64,000 nucleotides of DNA from Paenibacillus vietnamensis (GTDB lineage: Bacteria; Bacillota; Bacilli; Paenibacillales; Paenibacillaceae). Numbering within the stretch: position 1 is the first letter of the stretch; each line of letters begins with the position of its first letter. The position numbers and the translations under genes were made by a program. The notes below the pieces were generated by a model, which ran no database searches, was not told where the DNA came from, and saw nothing but the letters and a program-made list of their open reading frames with translations. Positions 9,666 to 18,218 of this stretch are shown in pieces. The DNA is taken from contig NZ_JAHMHW010000002.1 in the NCBI RefSeq assembly GCF_020169515.1, forward strand, positions 1 to 64,000. The letters run 5' to 3'.

Positions 9666-9704
9666 GATATAATATCTATAACGACTATAGGTAATAACTA
9701 TAAT
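9665..9704. promoter_or_regulatory. Palindrome cluster in the leuC-lysR intergenic region
   Basis: Three overlapping inverted repeats: AGATAT-A-ATATCT (9665-9677), CTATA-N5-TATAG (9676-9690) and TATAG-N7-CTATA (9686-9702). The last fits the T-N11-A pattern of LysR-type regulators and overlaps a TATAAT -10 (9699-9704) for the plus-strand regulator gene. This suggests activation of leuCD and autoregulation, both inferred. Confidence 0.6.
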
Positions 9705-9741
9705 GGAAGTTCGAACATTCACTTTAAGGAGATTGAATGAA

Positions 9742-10638
9742 ATGGAGCTTAGACAGCTGAATTACGTTATTCAGATCGCACACGAAAAAAACTTTTCCCG
9801 CGCGGCGGAAAAGCTGCACATCGCGCAGCCCTCTCTCAGCCAGCAGCTGTCCAAGCTCGAACAGGAAATCGGCGTGCTGCTGTTCCGCAGAACGACTAAC
9901 TCCGTCGAGCTGACGCAAGCCGGTCAAGTATTCGTAGACAAATCACAGGCGATTCTTGATGCGGTCGAGCAGCTGAAGCAGGAAATGGACGACATGGCCC
10001 AAATGAGGCGCGGAAGGCTTGTCGTAGGCACGCTACCTATAACAGGCTCGCATATTTTACCGTTCGTCCTGCCGGTGTTCGGCGCTCAATATCCGCAGAT
10101 CGAGGTTGTTCTCGTCGAGGATACGACGGCAAAGCTCGAACAGCTGACGGCAAGCGGCGGAACCGATTTGTGCCTGTTGTCCCTTCCGCTTATCGACCAC
10201 TCGCTATCCTACGAGCCCTTTATGGAGGAAGAGATTTGCCTGGCCGTCTCGCCCCAGCATCCGCTGGCCGGACGGGAAGGCGCAGTGGATATCGCCGACC
10301 TTCAGGAGGAGCCCTTCATTGGACTCAAGCGGGGGCAAGGCTTCCGCCAAATTACGGTGGAATTGTGTGAGCAGGCCGGCTTTACCCCGCAGATCGTGTT
10401 TGAGAGCAGCAATATGGAAACGATACAATCGCTGGTGGCCGGCGGCATGGGAATCGCCTTTGTTCCGAAAATGCTGACCCGGGCCAAAGGCGCTGAATTC
10501 GCTCCCGTCTATCTGCCTTTAAATCCGCGACCGACAAGAACTCTTGTTGTCGCCAGCCGCAAAGGCCGTTACCTGTCCAAAGCGGCGGAAGCGTTCATCC
10601 GCACGCTTAACAAGACGATCAACAGCATACGCTCCTGA
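9742..10638 (+). CDS. LysR-family transcriptional regulator
   Basis: 298-residue LysR-type regulator. The N-terminal winged helix-turn-helix is typical (MELRQLNYVIQIA, then FSRAAEKLHIAQPSLSQQL at about 19-37), followed by the periplasmic-binding-protein-like effector domain. ATG 9742 with AAGGAG 10 nt upstream fits better than the farther in-frame ATG at 9703. It is divergent from leuC across palindromes, so control of leuCD is likely. The effector is unknown. Confidence 0.92.
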   Translation: MELRQLNYVIQIAHEKNFSRAAEKLHIAQPSLSQQLSKLEQEIGVLLFRRTTNSVELTQAGQVFVDKSQAILDAVEQLKQEMDDMAQMRRGRLVVGTLPITGSHILPFVLPVFGAQYPQIEVVLVEDTTAKLEQLTASGGTDLCLLSLPLIDHSLSYEPFMEEEICLAVSPQHPLAGREGAVDIADLQEEPFIGLKRGQGFRQITVELCEQAGFTPQIVFESSNMETIQSLVAGGMGIAFVPKMLTRAKGAEFAPVYLPLNPRPTRTLVVASRKGRYLSKAAEAFIRTLNKTINSIRS

Positions 10639-10652
10639 CGATCCTTGACGGC

Positions 10653-11456
10653 CTACGCTTCATAAATGGTTGGCCGACGGTCCTCGAATACCGGAATTTT
10701 GGCCCGTACCGCATCGACAAGCGACAAATCGATCTCCGCTCGTACGATCGTTTCCTCTTCCCCGGCCTCCGCCACCGTCTCGCCCCAAGGATCGAGCACA
10801 AGGGAATGGCCGAAAAACCGGGTATCGCCGCTCTCGCCCGTACGGTTGCAGGCTACCACGTACATCTGGTTCTCGATTGCGCGCGCCGTCAGCAGCGTAC
10901 GCCAGTGGTGCAGGCGCGGGTGCGGCCACTCCGCTGGAACGAAAAGCAGCTTCGCTCCGCCAAGCGCCAGCTTCCGGGCCAGCTCTGGAAACCGGATGTC
11001 GTAGCAGATCATCATGCCGGCCTCCTCCCCCTCAAGCTGGAGTTTGCCCGGCTTATCGCCCGCAGCCAAATATTTTTCTTCATCCATCAAGCGGAACAAA
11101 TGTATTTTCGAATAATCGCTCGTGACATTTCCCTCACGGTCGAACACATAAATCGTATTGAGCACCTTTCCGTCTTTCAGCTCCGCAATCGAGCCTCCGA
11201 TAATATGGACTCCATGCTTTTGGCTGAACGCCGACAAAAATGCCTTCGTCCGCGCTCCCTCCTTATCCGCAAGCGTTTCGATTTCCGTCAGGGCATAGCC
11301 GGTGTTCCACATTTCCGGAAACAGGATCACGTCCGGCTTTTCCCCGCCATTTACCGCCTCTTCCAGCATCGCCGACAGCTTTGCGAAATTCGCTTCCGGA
11401 TTCCCGGCCTCTATATGCATTTGCAGCAAAGCAAGCCGCATTTTGTCCGCCATCAT
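10653..11456 (-). CDS. Carbon-nitrogen hydrolase (nitrilase superfamily, MtnU/omega-amidase-like)
   Basis: 267-residue nitrilase-superfamily amidase. The catalytic triad is visible: Glu in FPEMWNTGY, Lys in YSKIHLF, Cys in ICYDIRFPE. B. subtilis YkrU (MtnU), next to the MtnE aminotransferase, is a close type: it is thought to hydrolyse the amide left when glutamine is the amino donor. Here the gene is convergent with the LysR gene and 680 bp from mtnE on the opposite strand, so the neighbourhood supports that role. GGAGG lies 5 nt before ATG 11456; the next ATG is equally possible. Confidence 0.85.
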   Translation of the reverse strand: MMADKMRLALLQMHIEAGNPEANFAKLSAMLEEAVNGGEKPDVILFPEMWNTGYALTEIETLADKEGARTKAFLSAFSQKHGVHIIGGSIAELKDGKVLNTIYVFDREGNVTSDYSKIHLFRLMDEEKYLAAGDKPGKLQLEGEEAGMMICYDIRFPELARKLALGGAKLLFVPAEWPHPRLHHWRTLLTARAIENQMYVVACNRTGESGDTRFFGHSLVLDPWGETVAEAGEEETIVRAEIDLSLVDAVRAKIPVFEDRRPTIYEA

Positions 11457-11576
11457 TCATTCCTCCAGCATTGCTTTTTTTCCCTAATGATACCTTCTCA
11501 TGGAATGGTGTCAAGATGGGAAGCTTAAGGAAGAGCCTAACACACCCAATCGTTCAAACAAAGGAGAATGTCCGAT

Positions 11577-12047
11577 ATGCCGTTAAAAAAATGGAGCGCC
11601 GCGCTCCTCGCCATTTGCTCGCTGCTGCTGTTCGCACAGCTCGCTTCCGCTTCGGCCGATTTTTCAAAGCCAAGTAAAGTATCCGCCGAGCCGGGGCAAA
11701 AGCCTGTGCAGGTATTCGATATCGCCGCCGGGAAGGTTGTCAAAATGATTCCGAACGATCCGGAATTCCAAAGCATGGCAGCCGGCTGGACCGGTTCTGT
11801 AACGGGACTCGCGCCGCAAATTACGAGCGATCCGAGCTGCAGCTATGTATATCGGGTGCCCCTTGATAAGCCCGTTACGGTAAAGGCAAACGAAATAACC
11901 GTAACCTCCGACGACCTGTTTCTGTTCTATTGCAAGGACAAGCCGCCGCTTCTACTTATGTTCGACAGCGAGCGCAAGCCGTATTTGTTCCTTTTCAGCG
12001 CCGACATCACCCCATTCGTCAAAAAAGTCGGTCTTCCCGCCTTGTAG
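11577..12047 (+). CDS. Secreted protein of unknown function
   Basis: Unrecognised 156-residue protein. MPLKKWSAALLAICSLLLFAQLA is trimmed here to its features: two lysines, a hydrophobic core, and Ala-X-Ala cleavage near residue 26, i.e. a signal peptide. The mature part has two cysteines (SCSY and FYCKD) that could pair. ATG 11577 is 10 nt after AAGGAG; the ATG at 11568 overlaps that site. It sits between the hydrolase and mtnE, on the mtnE strand, but its role in salvage is not evident. Confidence 0.7.
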   Translation: MPLKKWSAALLAICSLLLFAQLASASADFSKPSKVSAEPGQKPVQVFDIAAGKVVKMIPNDPEFQSMAAGWTGSVTGLAPQITSDPSCSYVYRVPLDKPVTVKANEITVTSDDLFLFYCKDKPPLLLMFDSERKPYLFLFSADITPFVKKVGLPAL

Positions 12048-12135
12048 AGGTACGCTTCTCATCTCTCCTCATTCATGCTACATTTAAGCTATTGCATAAT
12101 AGAGATAGCGATAATGTCAGTGTGGAGTGTGAAGA

Positions 12136-13332
12136 ATGGATACGCAAATCGGTCAACATCATTTTCAGCCTGCGGATCGGATGAACGGTCTTCCGACGCA
12201 GTTTTTTGCCAAGCTGGTTGCAAAAGCCAATGCGCAGACGGCCAAAGGGCGCGATGTCATCAATCTGGGACAAGGCAATCCGGACCAGCCGACCCCTCCC
12301 CATATTGTTGCGAAGCTGCAGGAAGCTGCGGCGAACCCGCTTTACCATAAATACCCACCATTCAGCGGTTATCCTTTTTTGAAGGAAGCCATTGCGAAGC
12401 GCTACATGGAGGATTACGGCGTTGAAGTCGATCCGGCCACAGAAGTGGCGATTTTGTTCGGAGGCAAAACAGGGCTTGTCGAGATTAGCCAGTGTCTGCT
12501 TAACCCGGGCGACGTCTGTCTCGTGCCGGATCCCGGCTATCCCGATTATTGGTCGGGAGTGGCGCTTGCAGGCGCAGAAATGTCGTTTATGCCGCTGACG
12601 GAGCAGAACGGTTTTCTGCCTGATTTTTCGGCGGTCAGCCCTGAAATTGCGAAACGCGCCAAGCTGATGTTCATGAACTATCCGAACAATCCGACAGGCG
12701 CCGTTGCAAGCGGCGAATTTTATGCCGAGACGGTCGAATTTGCGAAGAAACATCATATTGTTATCGCCAGCGATTTTGCCTACGGCGCCATCGGGTTCGA
12801 CAGCCTGAAGCCGGTCAGCTTTCTTCAGACCCCGGGGGCCAAAGAGGTCGGCGTTGAATTTTATACGCTGTCCAAAACCTACAACATGGCCGGCTGGCGG
12901 GTCGGCTTCGCGCTCGGCAACGCCGAAGTCATCAAACTGATCAATCTGATTCAGGACCACTATTACTGCAGCCTGTTCGGCGGGATTCAGGAGGCGGCCG
13001 CTCTCGCCTTAACCGGTCCCCAGCAATGCGTTGAAGAGCTGCGGGCAAAATACGAAAGCAGACGCGAAGCCTTGTTCGCCGCGCTCGAGCAAATCGGCTG
13101 GAAAGCGGCGCGCCCCGGCGGCTCCTTCTTCTGCTGGCTGCCGGTGCCGGAAGGCCATACCTCCGAATCGTTTGCGGACCTGGTCCTGGAGGAGGCCGAC
13201 GTCGTTGTCGCTCCGGGCGTAGGCTTCGGCAAGCATGGCGAAGGCTATGTCAGACTCGGACTGCTGACAAACGAAGCCCGGCTGCAGGAAGCGGTCATGC
13301 GGATCGGCAAACTGAATTTATTCCATAAATAA
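12136..13332 (+). CDS. mtnE: PLP-dependent aminotransferase, MtnE-like
   Basis: 398-residue class I aminotransferase. The PLP lysine is in TLSKTYNMAGWRVGF; NYPNNPTGAV and DFAYGAIGF are fold-I hallmarks. Best fit is the YkrV/MtnE family, which transaminates 4-methylthio-2-oxobutyrate to methionine, the last salvage step. The hydrolase at 10653 and mtnWXB downstream support this over a generic aspartate/alanine aminotransferase. GGAG lies 8 nt before ATG 12136. No SAM riboswitch is visible upstream. Confidence 0.82.
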   Translation: MDTQIGQHHFQPADRMNGLPTQFFAKLVAKANAQTAKGRDVINLGQGNPDQPTPPHIVAKLQEAAANPLYHKYPPFSGYPFLKEAIAKRYMEDYGVEVDPATEVAILFGGKTGLVEISQCLLNPGDVCLVPDPGYPDYWSGVALAGAEMSFMPLTEQNGFLPDFSAVSPEIAKRAKLMFMNYPNNPTGAVASGEFYAETVEFAKKHHIVIASDFAYGAIGFDSLKPVSFLQTPGAKEVGVEFYTLSKTYNMAGWRVGFALGNAEVIKLINLIQDHYYCSLFGGIQEAAALALTGPQQCVEELRAKYESRREALFAALEQIGWKAARPGGSFFCWLPVPEGHTSESFADLVLEEADVVVAPGVGFGKHGEGYVRLGLLTNEARLQEAVMRIGKLNLFHK

Positions 13333-13376
13333 GCTCGAACATGGATAAAGATGCGATAATCAGGCTGTCCGTTTGC

Positions 13377-13405
13377 TTTACAGACCTAATCGATCGTGAT
13401 ATGCT
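13377..13405 (+). promoter_or_regulatory. Candidate promoter of the proB T-box leader
   Basis: TTTACA and TATGCT separated by 17 nt, about 7 nt ahead of the predicted T-box leader. It gives proBAC-mtnWXB its own promoter; no terminator is seen between mtnE and here, so read-through is possible too. Confidence 0.5.
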
Positions 13406-13411
13406 TAAAGG

Positions 13412-13657
13412 AATTGAACATGAAACGTGATGACGGGACTAGTAAGCAGGAAAGGTCGCGATCAGAGAGTAAATTCCACGGGCTGCGAGAATTTACCGAA
13501 GGCCGCTTGCTGAACCTACCTCCGAGCGGCCGGCGATGAGCCGGACAGCGCCTTCTGTTATAGGCTCAAGCTGGGTGATCGGCCTTACATTCGATCATCA
13601 ACGAAGGTGGTACCGCGGAAGCAGAGGCTTTCGTCCTTTATGGACGGAGGCCTTTTT
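13412..13657 (+). promoter_or_regulatory. T-box leader controlling proB (proline type)
   Basis: tRNA-sensing T-box. Stem I has the AGTA element (13441-13444), CAGAGAG (AG bulge), and GAA at 13512-13514. Pairing AGCAGG/CTTGCT places AGTA opposite GAA as in the loop-E motif. After GAA comes CCT (13515-13517) then A: a Pro codon. The antiterminator T-box reads AAGGTGGTACCGCGG at 13605-13619, with TGGT expected to pair with the tRNA NCCA end (discriminator A). The stretch 13333-13691 otherwise holds no gene. Specifier register is the weak point, see findings. Confidence 0.9.
13624..13657 (+). terminator. T-box intrinsic terminator
   Basis: Hairpin AGGCTTTCGTCC / GGACGGAGGCCT followed by five T residues, directly after the T-box sequence; it would form when tRNA is charged. 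Confidence 0.88.
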
Positions 13658-13691
13658 GCCGTCACGAAACAAGCATAGGATGGGATCAATT

Positions 13692-14798
13692 ATGCCAGAA
13701 AGAATCGTAGTCAAAATCGGAAGCAGCTCGCTGACGTCGGAGGAAGGCGGACTAAACCGGGAACGGATTCGCTTCTTCGCTTCCGAACTGGCCGCGCTCC
13801 ACCTGGGCGGCTGCGACGTCATGCTCGTGACGTCGGGTGCCGTTGCCGCCGGATTCCGGCAAATCGGCTATTCGTCGCGTCCGAAGGTCGTTCACGAGAA
13901 GCAGGCCGCGGCGGCTGTCGGGCAAGCGCTCCTGATGCAGGCTTATCAGGACGCGTTCAGCGGCTTTGGAATCGTTGCAGCGCAAATTTTGCTGACTCGG
14001 GCGGATTTCTCGAACCGCCGCCGCATCCAGAACGCGCAGATGACGATCGAAGAGTTGATCAAACAGCGCATTATCCCGGTCATCAACGAGAACGACACCG
14101 TTGCGACCGACGAGCTGGTGCTTAAATTCGGGGACAATGATTCCTTGTCGGCTTTGGTGGCCGCCATGACGAAAGCTTCAAAGCTTGTCATCATAACCGA
14201 TATGGACGGGTTATACACGGAGGATCCCCGCAAAAATCCGCAAGCGGTCAAAATCGAACGGGTCGATCAAATATCGCCCGACATCATGAAGCTTGCCGGA
14301 GGCGCGGGCTCCGCGGTCGGGACCGGCGGCATGCGCTCCAAGATCGAAGCGGCGCGCATCGCGATGCGCGGCGGCGTTCAAACCTTTATCGGCAAGGTTC
14401 AGGACAGCGGCGATCTGCCGCGCGCGGTGGAAGGAAACGGCCGCGGCACTTATTTCGATACGAAGCTCCACAGCCTGCCGATGAAGAAGCAATGGCTCGG
14501 CTTCCACTCGATGCCGCAAGGGCGGATCATCGTCGACGACGGCGCGGCGAACGCGCTGCTGGAAGGCGGTAAAAGCCTGTTGCCTGCCGGTGTAACGGAC
14601 ATTCAAGGCGAGTTTTTGCCCGGTGACGTCGTAGAGGTCAAAAGCCGTTACGGGGAAACGCTCGGCCGCGGCGTCGTCAATTATGCGGCATGGCAAATCC
14701 AGGCTGTCGCCGGACTTTCCACCGACGAAGTGAAGCGGAGAATCGATATTTCGCGAATCGAAGTCATTCACCGCGACGAATGGGTAACCTTAAAATAA
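13692..14798 (+). CDS. proB: Glutamate 5-kinase
   Basis: First enzyme of proline synthesis from glutamate. 368 residues from ATG 13692: amino-acid kinase domain (VVKIGSSSLT, VTSGAVAAG, VINENDTVATDEL, KFGDNDSLSALVA) and C-terminal PUA domain (about 275-368). The reading frame is open far upstream through the T-box but that extension has no sense; AGGATGGGA lies just ahead of the chosen start, with an in-frame ATG at 13680 as a less likely alternative. First gene of proBAC. Confidence 0.95.
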   Translation: MPERIVVKIGSSSLTSEEGGLNRERIRFFASELAALHLGGCDVMLVTSGAVAAGFRQIGYSSRPKVVHEKQAAAAVGQALLMQAYQDAFSGFGIVAAQILLTRADFSNRRRIQNAQMTIEELIKQRIIPVINENDTVATDELVLKFGDNDSLSALVAAMTKASKLVIITDMDGLYTEDPRKNPQAVKIERVDQISPDIMKLAGGAGSAVGTGGMRSKIEAARIAMRGGVQTFIGKVQDSGDLPRAVEGNGRGTYFDTKLHSLPMKKQWLGFHSMPQGRIIVDDGAANALLEGGKSLLPAGVTDIQGEFLPGDVVEVKSRYGETLGRGVVNYAAWQIQAVAGLSTDEVKRRIDISRIEVIHRDEWVTLK

Positions 14799-14816
14799 CG
14801 AGGAGGAACGAACGAC

Positions 14817-16064
14817 ATGAGTGAAGTGAGACAAAAGGCAAAGCTGGCTCAGGATGCGGCGGCCATTATGAACCGTCTGACGACCGAACAGAAAAACAAA
14901 GCCCTTCTACATATGGCGGAGGCGCTGCTCGCGAATCAAGCGGCTATCATTGAAGCGAACGGGCTTGATCTGGAGCGCGGACGCTTACAGGGCACGAGCC
15001 CTTCCTTGCTGGACCGGCTGGCTTTGAACGGCGACCGGGTCGCCGCCATTTCAGAGGGCTTGCGCCAAATCGTGGAGCTGCCCGATCCTGTCGGCGAGCG
15101 GCTTGAGCATTTTGACCGCCCCAACGGCTTAAAGGTCGAAAAAATCCGCGTGCCGCTTGGAGTGATTGGCATGATTTACGAGGCGCGGCCGAACGTAACG
15201 GTCGATGCGGCGGGACTGTGCCTCAAAACCGGCAACAGCGTCGTGCTGCGCGGCGGATCAGCCGCCATCGAGTCGAACCGCAAAATCGTCGAGGTGCTTC
15301 AGGAAGCGCTGGACGCTACGGATATGCCGCGCTCGGCCATTCAGCTGATCGAGGATTCGGACCGGGCCTCCGTGAACGAGATGCTTAAGCTGAACGGCTT
15401 GCTGGACGTCGTCATTCCGCGCGGCGGCGCCTCTCTCATCCGGAACGTCGTGGAAAACGCGACGGTGCCGGTCATCGAGACCGGCGCAGGCATTTGCCAT
15501 ACGTTCGTTGACGCAACCGCCGATTTCCAAATGGCGTCCGACATTGCGTTTAACGCTAAAGTGCAGCGCCCTTCCGTCTGTAACTCGATGGAAACTCTGA
15601 TCGTTCACGAAGCGTTTGCCGATAAGCACTTGGCAGCGCTGGCCGATCGCTTCATCCAATCGGGCGTCGAACTGAGAGGCTGCCTGCGCACGCTGGAGCT
15701 GCTGCCATCCGCCGAGCCTGCTTCCGATGAGGATTACGCTACGGAATATAATGATTACATTTTGAATATACGCATCGTTAACGGCCTGGATGAAGCTCTG
15801 GAGCATATCCGCCGCTTTGGCACGAAGCATTCCGAGTGCATTGTGACCGGCGAGGCCGGCAACGCGGAACGGTTCCTGCAGGAAGTGGATGCAGCCGCCG
15901 TGTACCATAACGCCTCCACCCGCTTTACCGATGGCTTTGAGTTCGGATTCGGCGCAGAAATCGGCATCAGCACGCAGAAGCTTCATGCCCGCGGTCCTAT
16001 GGGTCTGCCTGCCCTCACTTCGACGAAATACCGCATTTACGGAAACGGCCAAATCCGGGGATAA
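14817..16064 (+). CDS. proA: Gamma-glutamyl phosphate reductase
   Basis: NADPH-dependent reductase of gamma-glutamyl phosphate to glutamate semialdehyde; 415 residues, usual size. Aldehyde-dehydrogenase fold with catalytic cysteine in QRPSVCNSMET and GMIYEARPNVT near the cofactor site. Starts 18 nt after proB with an AGGAGG site. ProB and ProA normally form a channelling complex. Confidence 0.97.
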   Translation: MSEVRQKAKLAQDAAAIMNRLTTEQKNKALLHMAEALLANQAAIIEANGLDLERGRLQGTSPSLLDRLALNGDRVAAISEGLRQIVELPDPVGERLEHFDRPNGLKVEKIRVPLGVIGMIYEARPNVTVDAAGLCLKTGNSVVLRGGSAAIESNRKIVEVLQEALDATDMPRSAIQLIEDSDRASVNEMLKLNGLLDVVIPRGGASLIRNVVENATVPVIETGAGICHTFVDATADFQMASDIAFNAKVQRPSVCNSMETLIVHEAFADKHLAALADRFIQSGVELRGCLRTLELLPSAEPASDEDYATEYNDYILNIRIVNGLDEALEHIRRFGTKHSECIVTGEAGNAERFLQEVDAAAVYHNASTRFTDGFEFGFGAEIGISTQKLHARGPMGLPALTSTKYRIYGNGQIRG

Positions 16065-16119
16065 TCCCGCAGATATGCTGCCGATCGATGACTTTGGCAT
16101 AAAACGGAGGAATTTTTAT

Positions 16120-16989
16120 ATGTCCATTTTAACGCAAACCGGCATTTCTTCACTGCAGCTGAGCTTCTACGGCGCAGGCTCAATGGCGGAAGCTATCGTA
16201 AGAGGCTTGGTCAATCAGAAGCTGGTGGAGCCGAACCGGATTTCCATGCTTAACAGACAAAACAAAGAACGGCTTGCCGAGCTGCACGACCGTTACGGCA
16301 TCCAAACCGTCATTCAAGGTTCAAGCAATGAAGCTTATTTGCGCGGCGCCGATATCATTTTTCTTGCAATGAAGCCAAAGGACGCCGCCTCTGCACTGGC
16401 TGAAATCAAGCCTTTCATTTCCGATAAACAGCTGATCATTTCCGTCATCGCCGGACTTTCCATCCAATCGATCGGCCAATTGCTGGGCGATTCGGCGGCC
16501 ATTGTGCGCACCATGCCCAACACTTCAAGCACAATCGGGCTTGGAGCGACGGGCATCAGCTATTCGGAGTCCGTTACTCCCCAGCAGAAGCTGCTTGCGG
16601 AAACCATTTTCAGCTCCGTAGGCATTAACGCAGTCGTTGAGGAGTCTCTTCAGGAAGCCGTTACGGGCATATCCGGCAGCGGTCCCGCTTATGTCTACCA
16701 CTTCATGGAAGCGATGATCGAAGCCGCGGTAAAGCTCGGCATATCCGAGCAATCGGCCAAGGATCTAGTCGTGCAAACGGTGCTCGGCGCTGCCGAGATG
16801 GTCAGGCAGACGGGCGAGGAGCCGGCGGAGCTGCGCAGAAAAGTTACTTCGCCGAACGGCACGACGCAAGCCGCGCTGGAGCTTATGGCGGAGCACCGGT
16901 TTTCAGACACAGTCGTCAAGGCCGTGCACCGCTCCGCAGAACGCGCGCGCGAGCTGGGCGAAGCTATTGAGAGGAGCATAAACAAATGA
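16120..16989 (+). CDS. proC: Pyrroline-5-carboxylate reductase
   Basis: Last proline step, 289 residues. NAD(P)-binding FYGAGSMAEAIVRG at the N-terminus and the family signature AVTGISGSGPAYVYHF. ATG 16120 follows ACGGAGG; longer in-frame extensions run through proA and are not used. Its TGA (16987-16989) overlaps the mtnW ATG (16986-16988), coupling the two genes. Confidence 0.96.
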   Translation: MSILTQTGISSLQLSFYGAGSMAEAIVRGLVNQKLVEPNRISMLNRQNKERLAELHDRYGIQTVIQGSSNEAYLRGADIIFLAMKPKDAASALAEIKPFISDKQLIISVIAGLSIQSIGQLLGDSAAIVRTMPNTSSTIGLGATGISYSESVTPQQKLLAETIFSSVGINAVVEESLQEAVTGISGSGPAYVYHFMEAMIEAAVKLGISEQSAKDLVVQTVLGAAEMVRQTGEEPAELRRKVTSPNGTTQAALELMAEHRFSDTVVKAVHRSAERARELGEAIERSINK

Positions 16990-18218
16990 ACGGATATTGC
17001 ATCGCAACCTATCGGGCGTACGACGATAAAGCCGATTTCGGCAAAAAGGCGCTTTCCATCGCCGTCGGCCTGACCGTCGGAAGCTGGACCGAGCTTCCCG
17101 AGACGCAAAAGGCGAATATGGAGAAGCATCTCGGCAAGGTTATTTCCATTGATGCGCACGAGCCGGCCGGGGCCGCTCCGGGCGAACGGTACGCGGATAT
17201 TAAAATCGCTTATCCCGATCTTAACTTCAGCCGCGACCTTCCCGCGCTGCTCGTTACGGTATTTGGCAAGCTGTCCATGGACGGCCGGATTAAGCTTCTT
17301 GATCTGGAGGTATCGGAACATTTCGCATCGGCTTTCCCCGGTCCGAAATTCGGCCTGAACGGGGTAAGAGAGCTGCTCGGCGTCCAGGATCGCCCTTTGC
17401 TCATGAGCATTTTCAAATCGGTTATCGGCTATGACCTCGCCAATTTGCAGGATCAATTTTATAAACAGGCTCTCGGCGGCGTCGATCTGATTAAGGACGA
17501 TGAAATTTTGTTCGAAAATCCGCTGACCCCGCTCGAGAAACGCGTCGAGGCATGTATGTCTGCCGCGCGTAAAGCCGAAGAAGAGACAGGTCAAAAGCTG
17601 CTGTATGCGGTCAATTTGACCGGTCCGACCTCCCGGCTTGCCGAAAATGCACGAAAAGCGATACAAGCCGGCGCTAATGCCCTTTTGTTCAACGTGCTCG
17701 CTTACGGCTTCGACGTGCTGCATGAGCTGAGCAGCGATCCGGCCATCAATGTTCCGATCGCAGCGCATCCGGCAATGGCCGGTGCGATCTATCCGTCGCC
17801 GCATTACGGAATCAGCGCTTCGCTGCTGCTTGGCAAGCTGATGCGCCTCGCCGGCGCGGACCTAGTCCTTTTCCCTTCGCCTTACGGCTCCGTCGTCATG
17901 CCGAAGGAGGAAAATCTGGCCGTAAAGGATGCCCTCATGTCTCCGCTGCACGGTCTGCGCACAAGCTTCCCGGTTCCGTCCGCGGGCATTCACCCCGGTC
18001 TTGTTCCGCTGATCCTGAAGGATTTCGGAACCGACGTTGTCGTGAATGCGGGCGGCGGCATCCATGGCCATCCGATGGGCACGGCGGCAGGCGGACAAGC
18101 GTTCCGTCAGGCCATCCATGCATCCTTAAGCAACGTACCGCTTAGGGAAGCCGCGGAGCATCCGGGCAATGAGCCGCTTAAGGCCGCAATCGATGCGTGG
18201 GGGATCAAGGAATCATGA
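16986..18218 (+). CDS. mtnW: RuBisCO-like 2,3-diketo-5-methylthiopentyl-1-phosphate enolase
   Basis: RuBisCO-like protein of methionine salvage, 410 residues, acting on 2,3-diketo-5-methylthiopentyl-1-phosphate. GGVDLIKDDE contains the lysine that is carbamylated in RuBisCO plus the metal-binding Asp/Glu; GGGIHGHPMG matches the phosphate-binding loop. ATG 16986 overlaps the proC stop. mtnX and mtnB follow directly. The order W-X-B matches B. subtilis, but here it hangs on proBAC rather than on an S-box leader. Confidence 0.95.
   Translation: MNGYCIATYRAYDDKADFGKKALSIAVGLTVGSWTELPETQKANMEKHLGKVISIDAHEPAGAAPGERYADIKIAYPDLNFSRDLPALLVTVFGKLSMDGRIKLLDLEVSEHFASAFPGPKFGLNGVRELLGVQDRPLLMSIFKSVIGYDLANLQDQFYKQALGGVDLIKDDEILFENPLTPLEKRVEACMSAARKAEEETGQKLLYAVNLTGPTSRLAENARKAIQAGANALLFNVLAYGFDVLHELSSDPAINVPIAAHPAMAGAIYPSPHYGISASLLLGKLMRLAGADLVLFPSPYGSVVMPKEENLAVKDALMSPLHGLRTSFPVPSAGIHPGLVPLILKDFGTDVVVNAGGGIHGHPMGTAAGGQAFRQAIHASLSNVPLREAAEHPGNEPLKAAIDAWGIKES

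Noticed and set aside
12073..12960. 295-codon frame on the minus strand
   Set aside because: Antisense to mtnE; the plus-strand product has PLP motifs.
13536..13691. In-frame N-terminal extension of proB
   Set aside because: This DNA is the T-box leader; the frame is open by chance.
16695..17804. 369-codon frame on the minus strand
   Set aside because: Antisense to proC/mtnW, both clear.
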